Positions 13,365 to 23,397 of a stretch of DNA of 64,000 nt are shown one piece after another. Origin of the DNA: Cricetomys ansorgei. Lineage: Eukaryota > Chordata > Mammalia > Rodentia > Nesomyidae. Within the stretch, counting starts at the first letter, position 1, and each line of letters opens with the position of its first letter. The position numbers and the translations under genes were made by a program. The stretch spans positions 1,854,501 through 1,918,500 of the forward strand of contig JAMJFZ010000597.1 in NCBI GenBank assembly GCA_026225945.1, in the 5' to 3' direction. The notes under the pieces were generated by a model. That model was given only the letters and a program-made list of their open reading frames with translations. It was not told where the DNA came from and ran no database searches.

Positions 13365-16300
13365 CACCAGATATCATAGTTTCAATCACAAGTGAAGTTT
13401 AAGTAATTTATCAGGGATGCATTCATTCTTCATTGAATATTTTAATTCTTAGATATAAATGGTGTTTTGCTCTTGTATTAGATCATACATTTAAAAATCC
13501 TCATGTGTTACACTGAGAACAGAAGTGTTCCCCGCTCTGCTCCCCACTTGTCTAGCTTGCTGATGCTCTTTACCCTGGTACAACTGTAGCTTCCTACGCT
13601 TGCAGGATGGCTTCATTACCAGGCTGGATGTGTTTGTGGATCCAGGGAAGCACTCTCCTAAGGTCTGTGAAGATCCCAGGAGACCCTTGTTCTTTTCTCC
13701 TCCCATTGTTTTTCCAGCCTCGACCGCAGCCCAAACCCCAGGAAGTCACGCCAGCCAGAGTCCAGGCCCCTCTCCTATTCTGGCACACGAGTGACCCTCC
13801 TGAATCTCCCTGAGAAAGAAAGAAGGAAGCCTCTGTTACCACGATTGTTGGTGCAGGTGCCTCGGAGTACTCATCCTTCCCCCACAGGGATGTGGACGAC
13901 AATCTCCAACGTGTCCTCACCTCTAATAATTTAGACTCAGGGCTCTGGGAGGACATCTGGGAACAATCTACATTTGACCCTCAAGCATCAGAGACGATTA
14001 ACTGCTGCTGCTTCTGCCCATCCCTGGCTCTCATCAGTGCGGCAGAATTCCTTCTCTTTCCTGTTCACACTGCAGACTCCCATGTCTTGCATAGTGAGAC
14101 AGCTGACTGCAGTCTTCATAAATGCTGAGAACTGGGAAGCGACACTCCCATCACCCCTAACCTAGAAACCTCATAATAAGAAGAGACACTTTTAAGGGGT
14201 GGGAGAACCCTGAGCTCCTCATCTTTGGCACCATCTCTGTTATTTTTTTTGGGAAAAGCAGATTCTAGTGCTATCTGGAATGAGCATTCTTATGCTCCTC
14301 ACCTGCTAACAAACTTTCCTGGGCCTGAGGCATAACTGGTAAGTGGGCACACTTACCTGACAAGCGTCCCTCCCTCCATCAGGGGAGCCTGTACAAAGAA
14401 AGGTCTCCCCTGTAATAGGGTTCCTTAAGGTTAACAGAGCTGCTTCACATTCTTCCTGAGTCAAAATTGGCAGGTGCACCTGCTGCAAGACTTGTGGGAG
14501 GCGGCCACCTGGAAAGAAGGGATGGGCCCAGCAAGGTAAGCCATTCACTGCTCTGGGGGACGAGACCCCGTTCTTCCATCAGCAGCAGCTAGATGCAGGT
14601 TTGTGTCTTTATGGAAGGATCTCAACCTCGTAAGCACATTGGGAAACTCTGCCTTCTGAAATGCTTGCCCGATTGTTTAAATAGCTAATTAAAAACTCGC
14701 ATTTCTGATTACCCACCAGAAAGTTTTGAGTTTGGATTAAGAGGAGTGGCACAGAGGTTCTTACCTTCAGTCAAGCGACCCCAGCCTGCAGTTGTACAAA
14801 TAAATCCCGCCTTAAAGTGGTCTTCTGGCTCTGGCAGACACACAGGCCTCACAAATTGGCCTGAAGAAAAAGATCAAGGCACGATTTGGCTTATTCATGC
14901 AGTAGAGGTTATGATAGTTACCCACCTACTTTTATTTGCCCCCCAAAGACTCCTGAAAGACTGTGATAGATCAGCCTGGCTATTCAGACCTTCAAGGGTC
15001 ACTTGTCAGCTCCCTTCTCCCGACTCCACATAATCCTACAGCCAGAACCATAAGCGAAGGGCATTTTAGGTAGGGGACCCTGCAGACAAATCTCTGTCTT
15101 GGAGTGTATGATCCAGAAGAGCTGGTCTCATGCTCCATGCCATAATCTGTAGGGGATAGACTATGGGTCAGAGATTATGGGGAAATGGGATAGACAATTC
15201 AGGGCGCAACAAAAATGTTTACCAAATTGGAAGGTTCCAGCTGTCTTTAGAAGAGCAATATCATAGTTCATAGGTTTTCTTGTGGAGAACTGCGGATGTA
15301 TGATGATGGTTTCAATGGCAAGCGTTTGCTCTCCAGGCTCGGGTTGGCTCAAGTCATATTCTCCAGCAGTAATGTTCAAAGTTAACACAACGTTTCTATG
15401 AAAAAGGAGAAGGAAAGAGACAGAGTTTTAATGAGACTCCGAGTGTGGTTGTAAATGCTGGAAAACTGGCCTCTTTAAATTGACATGAGTGGATAACATG
15501 GAACTTGAGAGTTCTGAGCAAAGCAAAAGAGAATGAGTCCATGACTATTAGAAAAAGGAAATACAGAGGCTTTCAGTTCCTGCAGAGGGCTCGTAACATG
15601 TAGGGATAGTGACATGATATATTTAGTATTTGTCTTTGTTGTTTGTAATCAGCTAGAAAGATACACATGCTTTGTCATTCAGCTAAAAGATATATGAGAC
15701 TTTATTCAACTATCTTATAAGGCTACTTTGCAAATTATTTGTGATTTCCAGGTAAGGATGTTGCTTCAGTGTTAAAAATCTTAAGTGGTGTGTGCATGAT
15801 GACGGCAGTACCCTAATCCTGGTATTTCAGGGAGTAGATACACTTAAGGATTTGGGACCCATTCAACAATGAAAAGTGGGGATTGTCTCTTTATCTTCTT
15901 TATATTTACAATTTAGAGTTTCCCCATGAAATGAGAAAGATGCTATTTTTCCAAGTCGGCGTTATCCAGAAGGAAGTTGGTAAGATGAAATAGATTGGAT
16001 TAAGCATTTTGAGCTTGTCATTCATTGGGACTCTTTATTTCCAACGGTGATATTTTATATAACATTGGAAAGTGCATCGTTTCTCTTGGAATGTTTTCCT
16101 GAATCTTGGATATGTCAGCTACTTCATTTAGTACATAGCATCTCTATAGCTTACCACTGCCTGTATTGTAGGGATATTTGCCAGCTATTTATTTGCTTGT
16201 TTGATTGCTCTTTTTTTTTTAATTTTTATTCAACATACAGGATCTTTCTATGTAACTCAGGCTGGTTCCAAATTCCTGGACTCAAGCAATCTTCCTGCTT

Positions 16301-19300
16301 CAGCCGCTCAAGTAGCTGTGTCTACAGATAAGCGTCGCCACCCCAGGCCAACTTCTCTTTTAAACTATGGTCCCTCTGGGGGGGGCATCCTGCCCCCAAG
16401 ATATTTTTGTGTCTCTGCTATTCCCTAGTTATTGGCAGTAAGTGAGCATCTCAAGAATGTTTCAGGCTTTAAATGAAAGGACAGCCATGAGAACATGATC
16501 TTGGTTACAGCCTGGTGTATGCCTAGAACACTGACAGTCGAGTATTTGGATCACTGATAAAAAAAAGAGGCCTTAGATTGAAGTTCAGAGAAACAAGACC
16601 AAAAGGAGAGAAGAAATGAGACTCTATATTTCACTGGTCTGTCTTTGTTTTCTTTTATCTACTTGTAAGTAGTATAATGAGTCAGGTAGTGCTTTTTCAC
16701 TGAAATATTTTATCAAAGCTAGTAGAAAGCTTTCAATAGACAATCTTTTGATATTACTCTTTGTTGACTTTAGTGACTTTATTTACATAAATACTGTATT
16801 TTACTTCTGCAAAGAATCCTTTTCCTACTAACTTGAGGATCAGCTTACAGTATCACCAAGACTCGTCCATGTCACCCAATTAGGAAGACTCCTGGTCTTC
16901 CTCCATGAGCCAAGCTTCCCTACCTGTTTGCCATGCAGTGAGCGGCTGTGATGACCCACTGTGGAGAGATGATGGTTCCTCCACAGATGTGCTTCTGCCT
17001 TTGCTTCAGAGACACCTAGATGGCAGAGATTTAAGTTGGGAAAAGTTAATTCTGTGGGGTACTCCAAACCTTAGGACTGAGCGTATTCTTAAAGACACAG
17101 ACAGCTTAACCACAGTGATCATGACTCAGGGTCTATGACAGTGTAGGTGACAGTAGTTTGGGCCTACTATTTTCTCATACTCTTAATGAACTATTTCACT
17201 CCCAAAACTTCAAGTTTGTTCTTTAGTGTGCCTCTTTAACACACTTAAAATGAAGTGATTTTATTTATTTATTTATCCCCTACTTCTTTGAGTGTGCCCC
17301 TCCCCATGTGTGTGTGTGGTGTGTGCATATAGCAATTAGAGAACAAATCTTGGGCATCAGTAGTTCTCTCTTTCCACCATGTAGATCCCTGGGGTCAAAC
17401 TCATGTTTTCAGGCTTGGTAGAAAGCACGTTTGCTCACTGAACTCTCTCTCTGGTTCTTTCTAACATTCTTTCTGTCTTCACCTCAATCCATCCATGGTA
17501 TTTAATTTGATCTTAAAGTGACTTATAATAGACAATTAAATGCCTTTAAGGAATAGCTTCACAGTTTTAGGATGAGGAAAAGGCAGTTTATTAGAATTTT
17601 TTACTTTATAAGCAAAAATTATTTTTGAACAACCAAAAAGAATAAAATGAAACGTAAGTAGACACAGGAAAAGCTGCTAAGGCTATACAGCTCAGTGGTA
17701 TAGTGAATGCTTAGGGAAGCAGTTTTCAGCCTGTGGGTTGCGTCCTCTTCAGGGTCAAATGACCCTTCCACAGGGTCACCTCAGACCATCCGCATGTCAG
17801 ATGTTTACACTACGATTCATAACAGCAGCAAAATTACAGTTATGAAGTAGCAACAAAACTATGATTGGAGTTCACCACACCAAGAGGAGCTATTGCAGCA
17901 TTAGGAAGGTTGAAAACTACTAGCTGAGAGCTTCTTAGGCTCTAGATTTGATCTTTTGAACCAAAACAAACAATGAACAAGCAAAATGGAGGAACACTGA
18001 GAAGAGGCTAAGGATAAAAGACATAGAACAACAACAGCAACAACAACCACTAAAAACTGTGAAAGAAAAGCCAATGGGTAACCATTCTGATTTGAATATG
18101 AACTTCTGAATTGAAAAAAATGACCAGCTGATTAAATGACCAATCATCTACTCAAACAAGTAATTGTTAAGTTTATCAATGACACTCAGCCAACCCACTC
18201 AAAGCCAATTCAACCGTGACTATTAATCTTGATTGAGTTGAGAAGTGTCTTCCTGTAAGATTAGGAAACCACAACTCTGAGGGTATTGTGAGGTTTCTAT
18301 CCCTCAGAGAGGGTGGGGGGTAGCATGTGACCCGGGGAGATGAAGCTTGAGATATCCTAGTTCATCCACCAGAGAAGGGTTGGAGAGACTCACCTGCCAA
18401 GGATAGGAACCCTTTTCTGCTTGGCTTCCTCCAACAATGCGACTGAAAAGGCTGAAGTCATTCAGGGGCGTAACCAGGATCTGCCCACAGTTAGGAGCTG
18501 GGGAAAAGACAAGACAGGCATGGAATGATTAATTTCTAGGACTAAGTTATACAGAAAAATCTGAGCAAGAAAATGCAGTATATAGAATATGTGGAAAAGT
18601 TACAACATGGCTTCAAGTTAATAGTTGGGATTAGCTGTGTTTTGCAAAACAAGAGATTACTCAGGTTTTGTCACACATAAGATGTGTGCCATCAAGAGAC
18701 AGTTTCTAGTGTGTATGTGTGTGTGTGTGTGTGTATACATTCATTTGTGTGTGGGTGACATACAAGTGTATACATATGAAGGCCAGAGATTAATTTTGAC
18801 TGTCTTCCTCAGTCTCTCTCCACTTTTCAAAGACAAGATCTCTCATGTGCCTAGAACTCTCCTCAATAGGCTAGCCAGCCTAGCCCTTGGGATCTGCCTG
18901 CCACTGCCTCTCCAGAACTGCATTTAGAAATGTGCAATACCACATCAACTTTTAAAAAGTGGTTTCTGGGGACTGATCCTAGTCCTTCGTGCTTTCACAG
19001 CTGGGACTTTACTGACTGAACCATCTCCCAAGACCAAGGAATGACTTCTAATGTGAAGGTTAAGGGTTCCCCAAGATGGATCAGTACTGGGTTGTCAGGA
19101 ATGCAGCCTCTTTTCTTTCTGAACTCTCTGGTCTCTGAAAAGAAGAGGTACTTCACAGCACTCTGTAGTGCCCTGGGACACTTACCATAGACCAGGATGG
19201 ATGTTTCTGGCTTTTAACCCAGCCAGACTGCAGAGTCCTCAAAGATGGGAATTTAATCTTTTCTTCCTTCCTCTCTCCAATCCTTCCTCCCTACTTCCTC

Positions 19301-21128
19301 CCTTCCTTTTTCTCATTTTTGAGACAAATTCTTTTTACCATGCATGTCAGGCTGACCTTAAATGCATGATTCTCTTGCCTCTACCTTTGGGATACTGGGA
19401 TTATAGGTGTGAAGCAGCACATCTGGCACATGCACAATGTGTATTATGAATCCTAATGTAGAGGTTAATTGCTCAGTTAACTTGGTGATGATGCTTTAGT
19501 TTAGTCTACCTTAGTTCGTAATTGTGTTCATATCTTTCCATCTGCTCTGCCCATGAAACTGAGTCTGCGACCATGGTCTGTGGTGCCTGCCACACAGTCC
19601 GATACGAACAAATCTAATTAGATTACATGTAGGACAGGAGACAGGTTATGCGGGACAGTGGCATGAAGATAGCCTTGATTCACATATCAGTGTTAAGATA
19701 AGTGCCTGCCAGATAAAGGGAAGAGAGAACTTTTCAAAAAAGACCTCATCCCTGAAAACATTGCAGTACGTGTGTATTTACATGGGCTTTGACTTCTTGG
19801 GTAAGAGGCTGGATTAAATTTGTTTACTTGAATTGTGTAATTCAGTAATGAGTTTGTTCCTCTTGAGATCATTTTCCCTGTGAGGTTGTCAGGAGTGAAT
19901 ATAAAACTCCGTCTCACCATCACTCGGTTTCTCAGAATGCTTGCTTCCACTTCTCTGAGAAACCTTCCTTGATTTCCTCAAACTGGGTTCTGGATCTCTC
20001 CCACAGTGTAGCACTCTTTCTCCCTGCTCTCCACTACCCTTTAACAGTTCTTTCCAAGCTACATTATGAGAGTAAATTGTTTATTTCCCTCACTGGACTA
20101 TGGATTTCTTGAGTGAGAAACTTTCAGATGTGGGTCTTTTGTATCTGCACATCTGAGGTCTAGTACAATTCCTGGCCTACAGGTTGCACTTGAAAAGCGT
20201 GAATGAATGAGAAAATGACTTCTTTTGGGAACATACCCTTAAGAAGACAGATACTTGGATCAACGTTAAAGTGTTCAAAGCTCTTCATATAACTTATTGC
20301 TTAATCCCCACCCTTTGCCTGCAAAAAAGCACTTTCATCTTCATGTGGCAGATGTGAAAACTAAAAATCAAAGGGACACATAGCTAATAACAGGAGAGCA
20401 TGAAATAGCCAATCACGTTTTCATTCTGAATCCAGGGCAGGTATGATTAAAAGCTTTCCAACTGCTTCAGCTGAATGAGTCACAAATCTGCTAAACATAA
20501 AATTTATTATTCCCTGAAGTCACTGAAGCAGAGACAGAAAACATGTTGATTCTCCAGGTTGGCATAAATTTGACTGTAGAGAAACCTGCCAACAACTGTT
20601 TTCAGCTTATAATCAAGGCAAAAAAATCATTTATACTATATGTCAGTGAGCGTATTTCATATGGCTAGCAGAACAATTTTCCGAGGGTTTCAAATGCTTT
20701 CCAACCTGTGCTGATCTCCAGAATTTGCTCCATGCAAGATTACAGGATTGTGTAATGCATCCAAATAAATGGACAATGCCAGGTCATTTGGTAAAACTAA
20801 GAGAAAATTCTTAGTTGACCCCCCCCCATCCCCACACAAATGTTTCACTTCAATTTCATATGCTGATCACAAAAGCAAAATCCAAACAAATATTTTTAAA
20901 AACCAATTAAATTTCAGAAACAATTTGCTTCTCTTATATTTCCAAATGAGCAAGAAGTGGAATTGTTACTCTGATTCTCAGCAAGAGTGATTCCGTCAGA
21001 CAAAGAACAAAGGTAGTTATGGAGTTAATTTGAAACTTACCTCTGATGGGAGAAAGGGTTGAAGAATTGCTTTGTTCCAAACAGACCATTCCTAGTATTA
21101 AAATCAGCTTGTCCTTGCTTATAGGCAT
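2468..21128 (-). CDS. OVCH2: OVCH2 (ovochymase 2): secreted trypsin-like serine protease with two CUB domains; 15 coding exons, 3' end unresolved
   Basis: Secreted S1-family protease. In mouse, OVCH2 is an epididymal enzyme induced by NELL2-ROS1 lumicrine signalling and needed for sperm ADAM3 processing and male fertility; the frog relative, oviductin, processes the egg envelope. The spliced frame reads: signal peptide (about residues 1-20), activation site after Arg49 (mature end IVGG), catalytic His90 (TAAHC), Asp140 (DIALL) and Ser238 (GDSGGS). Asp232 lies six residues before Ser238, in the S1 pocket, so Lys/Arg specificity is predicted. CUB1 starts near Cys309 and CUB2 near Cys429. Running codon totals at exon ends are 29.3, 64, 94.7, 152.3, 184.3, 235, 298.3, 306.3, 336.7, 378.3, 425.3, 469, 500.3, 544.3 and 571.3. 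No frameshift or stop was found. Exons were recognised by similarity to the remembered human protein and by splice sites. The gene appears functional. The terminal exon is uncertain (see exon 15). Confidence 0.95.
2950..3062 (-). mobile_element. ID/B4-type SINE fragment
   Basis: Pyrimidine run followed by gctaggggttggacctggggg, the reverse complement of an ID-type B box region. It lies in the intron between OVCH2 exons 14 and 15. Short and diverged. Confidence 0.5.
3256..3932 (+). mobile_element. MaLR-type LTR (outer), split by a related LTR
   Basis: The 5' part (3256-3380: ttgaacgcttggttcccgg, then ggaggtgtgactttgttgg) and the 3' part (3704-3932: ggcccagccatgctctc through ggtcatggtgtctcttcaca to actaagaca) make one rodent MaLR LTR. 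A second copy of the same family sits in its middle. Solo LTRs in an OVCH2 intron. Confidence 0.75.
3381..3703 (+). mobile_element. MaLR-type solo LTR (inner, nested)
   Basis: A complete TG...CA element: it starts tgaaaatggtccccgtaag, carries aaatgtttggttacc, an attaag polyadenylation-like region and ggtcatggtgtctcttcac, and ends aactaagaca. It has the same motif order as the outer element that it interrupts. Confidence 0.75.
4035..4258 (-). mobile_element. B2/B3-type SINE
   Basis: Reverse complement of a B2-like SINE: T/A-rich tail first (4035-4065), then gcctgtggaggctagaagag, gggaattgaacctgggccc (B box complement) and catctctccagccc (head complement). Confidence 0.8.
4470..4680 (+). mobile_element. 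B3-type SINE ending in (TG)/(TA)n
   Basis: The head ggctggcaagatggctcagc, the B box tgaattcgattcttgggacc and gagctgtcctctcatctctac match rodent B3. The tail is replaced by tgtgtgtata and a (ta)n run at about 4648-4670. A degenerate B1-like stretch follows to about 4790. Confidence 0.75.
5110..5241 (-). CDS. OVCH2: OVCH2 coding exon 14 (CUB2, end)
   Basis: 132 bp, phase 1 in and out. It encodes [33 protein letters not shown] and [11 protein letters not shown] is a potential glycosylation site. Acceptor cccag and donor gtaaga. Confidence 0.92.
5495..5590 (-). mobile_element. ID-type SINE fragment
   Basis: The stretch ggctagggatgaaatcaagg to ctaccactgagctgcc is the reverse complement of the ID/tRNA-Ala-like promoter region. 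It lies in the short OVCH2 intron between exons 13 and 14. Confidence 0.6.
5825..5918 (-). CDS. OVCH2: OVCH2 coding exon 13 (CUB2, middle)
   Basis: 94 bp, phase 0 in and 1 out. It encodes [19 protein letters not shown] followed by THSD-type CUB residues, and ends EREREI. The donor is a weaker gtttgt. It sits 3.2 kb from exon 12, but frame and similarity place it firmly. Confidence 0.9.
5919..7968. other. OVCH2 intron 12, no recognisable feature
   Basis: Two kilobases without an exon, recognisable repeat or conserved motif by eye. The short ORFs here lack codon structure or similarity to known proteins. Confidence 0.5.
7970..8312 (+). mobile_element. MaLR-type solo LTR
   Basis: It starts tggtttgaatacgaaatgtc, then ggaggtggagcctcgctggaggaagtgg, a tgcctgcc-type middle, and ends near gcaatgcaaaccatgact. 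The motif order matches rodent MT/ORR1-type MaLR LTRs; diverged. Confidence 0.6.
9091..9221 (-). CDS. OVCH2: OVCH2 coding exon 12 (CUB2, first part)
   Basis: 131 bp, phase 1 in and 0 out. It encodes [14 protein letters not shown] and [16 protein letters not shown], typical CUB strands with Cys429 and Cys456, and ends CLIK before a gtactg donor. Confidence 0.93.
9566..9706 (-). CDS. OVCH2: OVCH2 coding exon 11 (CUB1, end)
   Basis: 141 bp, phase 1 in and out. It encodes [12 protein letters not shown] (fourth CUB1 cysteine), then RLRFISD and [15 protein letters not shown] is a potential N-glycosylation site. Confidence 0.93.
9940..9992. repeat. (AT)n microsatellite
   Basis: About 26 AT dinucleotides, in the OVCH2 intron between exons 10 and 11. 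Confidence 0.97.
10108..10232 (-). mobile_element. B1 SINE
   Basis: Reverse complement of B1: tttgagacaagatatcac, ccaggctggccatggacttg, and gggattacagatacgtgcca ending catgcctggctt. Confidence 0.85.
10605..10729 (-). CDS. OVCH2: OVCH2 coding exon 10 (CUB1, middle)
   Basis: 125 bp, phase 2 in and 1 out. It encodes [13 protein letters not shown] and [14 protein letters not shown], with CUB1 cysteines 2 and 3. It ends before a gtgagt donor. Confidence 0.92.
10880..10970 (-). CDS. OVCH2: OVCH2 coding exon 9 (CUB1, first part)
   Basis: 91 bp, phase 1 in and 2 out. It encodes ASCSEND (first CUB cysteine, Cys309) through [15 protein letters not shown]. Acceptor ctctcag and donor gtgagt. Confidence 0.92.
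10980..12470. other. OVCH2 intron 8 (between exons 8 and 9), mostly unrecognised
   Basis: No exon was found. The stretch 11750-12060 has a loosely L2-like composition, but I cannot support a call. Confidence 0.4.
12471..12494 (-). CDS. OVCH2: OVCH2 coding exon 8: 24-bp microexon
   Basis: This 24-bp exon lies between a strong acceptor (ttctttctcag) and a gtggg donor. It is phase 1 in and out and encodes HRRKSSR. It fits the human linker NRRKSSR, which has the same position and length, between the protease and CUB1. It is too short for most ORF finders. The basic residues form an exposed linker and possible proprotein-convertase target (inference). Confidence 0.85.
13040..13218 (-). mobile_element. 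MER5A-like hAT-Charlie fossil
   Basis: accaggggctctaag, then the reverse-complement MER5A order: gggactatctgctgtattgta, tagcttagcagcttcca, and tagttgtgacaactttc. This nonautonomous DNA transposon family predates the placental radiation. It lies in the OVCH2 intron between exons 7 and 8. Confidence 0.75.
13317..13363. repeat. (GT)n microsatellite
   Basis: About 23 uninterrupted GT units. Confidence 0.98.
13620..13809 (-). CDS. OVCH2: OVCH2 coding exon 7 (catalytic Ser)
   Basis: 190 bp, phase 0 in and 1 out. It begins exactly at GDSGGS (Ser238), continues through VTSWGLGCG and GSPGIFTD, and ends [10 protein letters not shown], the C-terminal helix of the S1 fold. The donor is gtaatg; reading through it would give a stop about 8 codons later. 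Confidence 0.93.
14357..14508 (-). CDS. OVCH2: OVCH2 coding exon 6 (S1 specificity pocket)
   Basis: 152 bp, phase 1 in and 0 out. It encodes [13 protein letters not shown] through [15 protein letters not shown]. Asp232 of RDACQ is the chymotrypsin-189 equivalent and predicts trypsin-like specificity. The donor is gtaagt. Confidence 0.93.
14765..14860 (-). CDS. OVCH2: OVCH2 coding exon 5
   Basis: 96 bp, phase 1 in and out. It encodes the conserved protease-core strands RPVCLPEP and [11 protein letters not shown]. Acceptor ttcag and donor gtaaga are both clean. Confidence 0.93.
15223..15395 (-). CDS. OVCH2: OVCH2 coding exon 4 (catalytic Asp)
   Basis: 173 bp, phase 2 in and 1 out. It encodes [11 protein letters not shown] and the catalytic aspartate motif NYDIALLK (Asp140), ending FQF before a gtaaac donor. 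The acceptor is a long pyrimidine tract ending atag. NIT is a potential N-glycosylation site. Confidence 0.93.
16208..16345 (-). mobile_element. Old B1 (PB1-like) SINE
   Basis: Poly-T, then atctttctatgtaactcagg, ctggactcaagcaatcttcctgc-type sequence and a gctcaagtagctg segment in reverse B1/7SL orientation. Strongly diverged, so an early family. Confidence 0.65.
16924..17015 (-). CDS. OVCH2: OVCH2 coding exon 3 (catalytic His)
   Basis: 92 bp, phase 0 in and 2 out. It encodes [13 protein letters not shown] and the catalytic-histidine motif VITAAHC (His90). Flanked by a ctag acceptor and a gtag donor on the minus strand. Confidence 0.93.
17235..17465 (-). mobile_element. B3-type SINE
   Basis: (ttta)n tail, gtgtgtgtgtggtgtgtgc, ctctctttccaccatgtagat, gtcaaactcatgttttcagg and a gctcactgaactctctctc head complement. 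These are the B3 landmarks in reverse. Confidence 0.75.
17718..17922 (-). mobile_element. URR1-like hAT element
   Basis: The terminal sequences cagttttcagcctg and ggttgaaaacta are inverted copies of each other. The interior shows gacccttccacagggtcacc and aaattacagttatgaagtag, as in rodent URR1. Nonautonomous; no coding capacity. Confidence 0.75.
18394..18497 (-). CDS. OVCH2: OVCH2 coding exon 2 (propeptide and activation site)
   Basis: 104 bp between a cag acceptor and a gtgagt donor, phase 1 in and 0 out. It encodes the pro-region cysteine (Cys33, in APNCGQ) and the activation site FSR-IVGG, ending GSYPWQ. The pro-region cysteine probably keeps the propeptide disulfide-linked to the protease after activation, as in related S1 enzymes. 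Confidence 0.93.
18690..19045. mobile_element. Unnamed rodent composite SINE-like repeat with (GT)n
   Basis: A gt-repeat (about 18713-18734) precedes gaaggccagagattaattttgac, cttcctcagtctctctccac and a B1-like agacaagatctctcatg block, then ggggactgatcctagtcc and gaaccatctcccaagac. I recognise the order as a common rodent repeat but not its name. Confidence 0.5.
19255..19440 (-). mobile_element. (TTCC)-rich tract and B1 SINE
   Basis: Pyrimidine-rich run (19258-19318), then tgagacaaattctttttacc, gtcaggctgaccttaaatg and gggattataggtgtgaagc in reverse B1 orientation. Confidence 0.7.
19985..20215 (+). mobile_element. L2 3' end fossil
   Basis: The stretch ccctcactggactatggatttcttgag (20090-20116) with ctagtacaattcctggcc and a gtgaatgaatgaga end (20200-20215) follows the L2 3' consensus order. 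Confidence 0.6.
21041..21128 (-). CDS. OVCH2: OVCH2 coding exon 1 (start codon and signal peptide)
   Basis: The ATG is at 21126-21128. The 29 codons begin MPISKDK, followed by the hydrophobic run [10 protein letters not shown], a typical signal peptide. The exon ends in phase 1 at a strong donor (gtaagt, minus strand). An upstream in-frame ATG at 21206 exists, but this ATG matches the human start (MLISRNK). The 5' UTR boundary and promoter were not located. Confidence 0.9.
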
Positions 21129-22394
21129 TTTAAGATTCAAAGTTTCCACTCTGAAATGTAGAGAGACTAAAAGAAACAAGAGTAGCAAGCTTTGGAAGAA
21201 TAGCAATAATCCAACTTAAAACAAGCTTATTTATTAACTGAGACTTGAGGCATTCAACCTTGTCCATAAGATGTTTCTGAATGTGGTTTCTTAGAAATGT
21301 CTTTTGTAAGATGTGGGGAATCAACGGCAGAAACAAAGTCTTGGTTGAGCAGCATAACATATTCTATTCCACCTACAGCAGTAAGTTGCTTCCCCCAGTG
21401 TTTCTGGTTTAGCAAAGTGGTTTGTGTCTGAGGTTTTCGTTTGTGATTGCTACTTGCTCCTTTTTCTGTAAGAGACTTGAACATTGGTATGTGACACTAT
21501 TCTTGGGGAGATGAAAAGACTTTCTACTCCCCCCCGAAAGGAAACCAATGACAGGCCAAAGTAAGGATACCACCAATGTCCAACTTGATGGACCAATGGG
21601 TTCTATAGGAATTACTTACAGAAATATGGGTAAGAGTTTACTCACAAAAGAAGAAATGACTCATAGAGTGCCATGTCACCAAAAGCACGCCCAAGCATGA
21701 GTGAAAGCTCAGAAAAGCTAGAAATGCAGAGCACACTGCAAAGCCTGCAGACAGTTGGACAAGTCAGAGAGTGTTTTGTAGGTAGCTCTATTGATTTGAG
21801 CCTCTTCTAGGAAGCTCAGCTGTTCTGAACGTGTCTTTCAACAGTCTTTACTGCTGAAATATGCTTGGAAGGGAGGAGCCTAGTGAATCTGGTCAGTTTT
21901 AGAAACTTTCTAAAGCCTTGACTTATACATTTCTTGAGCCTTAATCAATCCTCCTTTAGAACTTCCTAAATCTTAAGGAGCTTCCCTCCATATTTTATCT
22001 CAGAAGAATTTGTTTCACAAAAAATATCAACATTGTCCCTTGGCAAGGGTAGATATTCTTAGCTGTTTGCAAACAGCCCACCAGGATATACTAAAACATT
22101 TTACTCCTCTTATTTTCTAAGTGTTAACACATGGTATTATTACCACGTGTTAGTGAAGAAGAGGAGAAGAAAACTAACTGGGTAGAACACTGTAAGGCAT
22201 GCTGCTGGACACTCATTTAGGATTTTAGGATGCTGTCTGCTGTAGTGTCTGCAAAGCTTCACTTCCCACCACTTAAAAAATACCCCAGAGAGCAAACAAT
22301 TTTCACTCCTACACCTGGTAGATGTCTAGACACAGAAAAGTGGCTATAATTGCTTCCATATTTTCCTTTTTCCTGGCTGAATTGTTGACACATT
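21129..22394. other. OVCH2 upstream region
   Basis: Expected to hold the 5' UTR and promoter. I see no CpG island, consistent with a tissue-restricted gene, and no convincing TATA box at a supportable distance. The short ORFs here are not supported as genes. Confidence 0.4.
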
Positions 22395-22798
22395 GTGTTG
22401 GCTGGTTTTACAACTTGAAACAAGCTAAGTTATTTAAAAAGAGGGACTCCCAATTGAGAAAATGGCTCTTAAATTTTGCTTAGAGGCAAGTCTGTAGTGC
22501 ATTTTCTTGAAGAACAATTGATGTGGGAGGGCCCAGCTCACTGGGGCCAGTGTCATACCTGGGCAGGTGGCCCAAGATTGTATAAGAAAGGGTGAGCAGG
22601 CCACGAGGAACAAAACAGTAAGCAGCACTTTTTCACAACCTCTGCATCAGTTCCTGTGTCCAGGTTTCTGCTTGAGTTCCTGCCCTGATTTTCCTGGGAG
22701 ACTGACTACAAAGTATAAGATGAAATAAACCCTTTCCTTCCCAAGTTGCTTTTGGTTATGGTGTTTTATCATAGCAATAGAAACCCCAACTAAGACAC
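22395..22798 (+). mobile_element. MaLR-type solo LTR
   Basis: The element starts tgtgttggctggttttaca, continues with caattgagaaaatggctc, gatgtgggagggcccagctc and gagcaggccacgaggaac, and ends gaaataaaccctttcc (polyadenylation signal) through gaaaccccaactaagaca. This is the classic rodent MaLR LTR order and is nearly complete. Confidence 0.75.
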
Positions 22799-22971
22799 AC
22801 ATCATGTGTAAGAAATGCATATGGATTGACAGTGTCATAGCCATGTAGGAATATGAAATACTTCTGTAAGATTCCTAGAAATTATGTATTCAAAAATTGC
22901 AAATGACAAACTAAAAACCTTCTATCCCTTTATGACAAAACTTCCAGTTGTACAAAATAAATCTATTAACC

Positions 22972-23001
22972 AACACACATACATACATACACACACACAC
23001 G
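22972..23001. repeat. (ACAT)/(AC)n microsatellite
   Basis: acacatacatacatacacacac simple repeat; short. Confidence 0.9.
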
Positions 23002-23397
23002 TAAATGCAAAATAATTATTTCTCTCTTCAAAGCAATTTAATCTTATTATTTTTATTTTTCTCTCTTTAAAGCAATGCCATTGTATTTTAAAATGTTTAA
23101 ATATTTTATTAGTTATTTAACAATTTGATAATATTCTTCGCCCTCCCCCAAAATTCTTCCCAGACCCACTCCCACTTCCTACCCACCCAACTGTGTTCTT
23201 TGTTCTTCTAAACCTATCAAGGTTAATTTGAGTTGCCCAAATGTTCTTGGATGTGTGGTCTTCCTCTGGAGCATGGAACCAGGTGCTATGTTTTCAGAGA
23301 AGACTGACTTTCCCTCTTCTAACAGCTTTCAGTTGCCAATGGCTCCTCTGCTAGGAAGAGCTAGAGGAGGGACTTCATGCCCATCTTCCTACTACAT

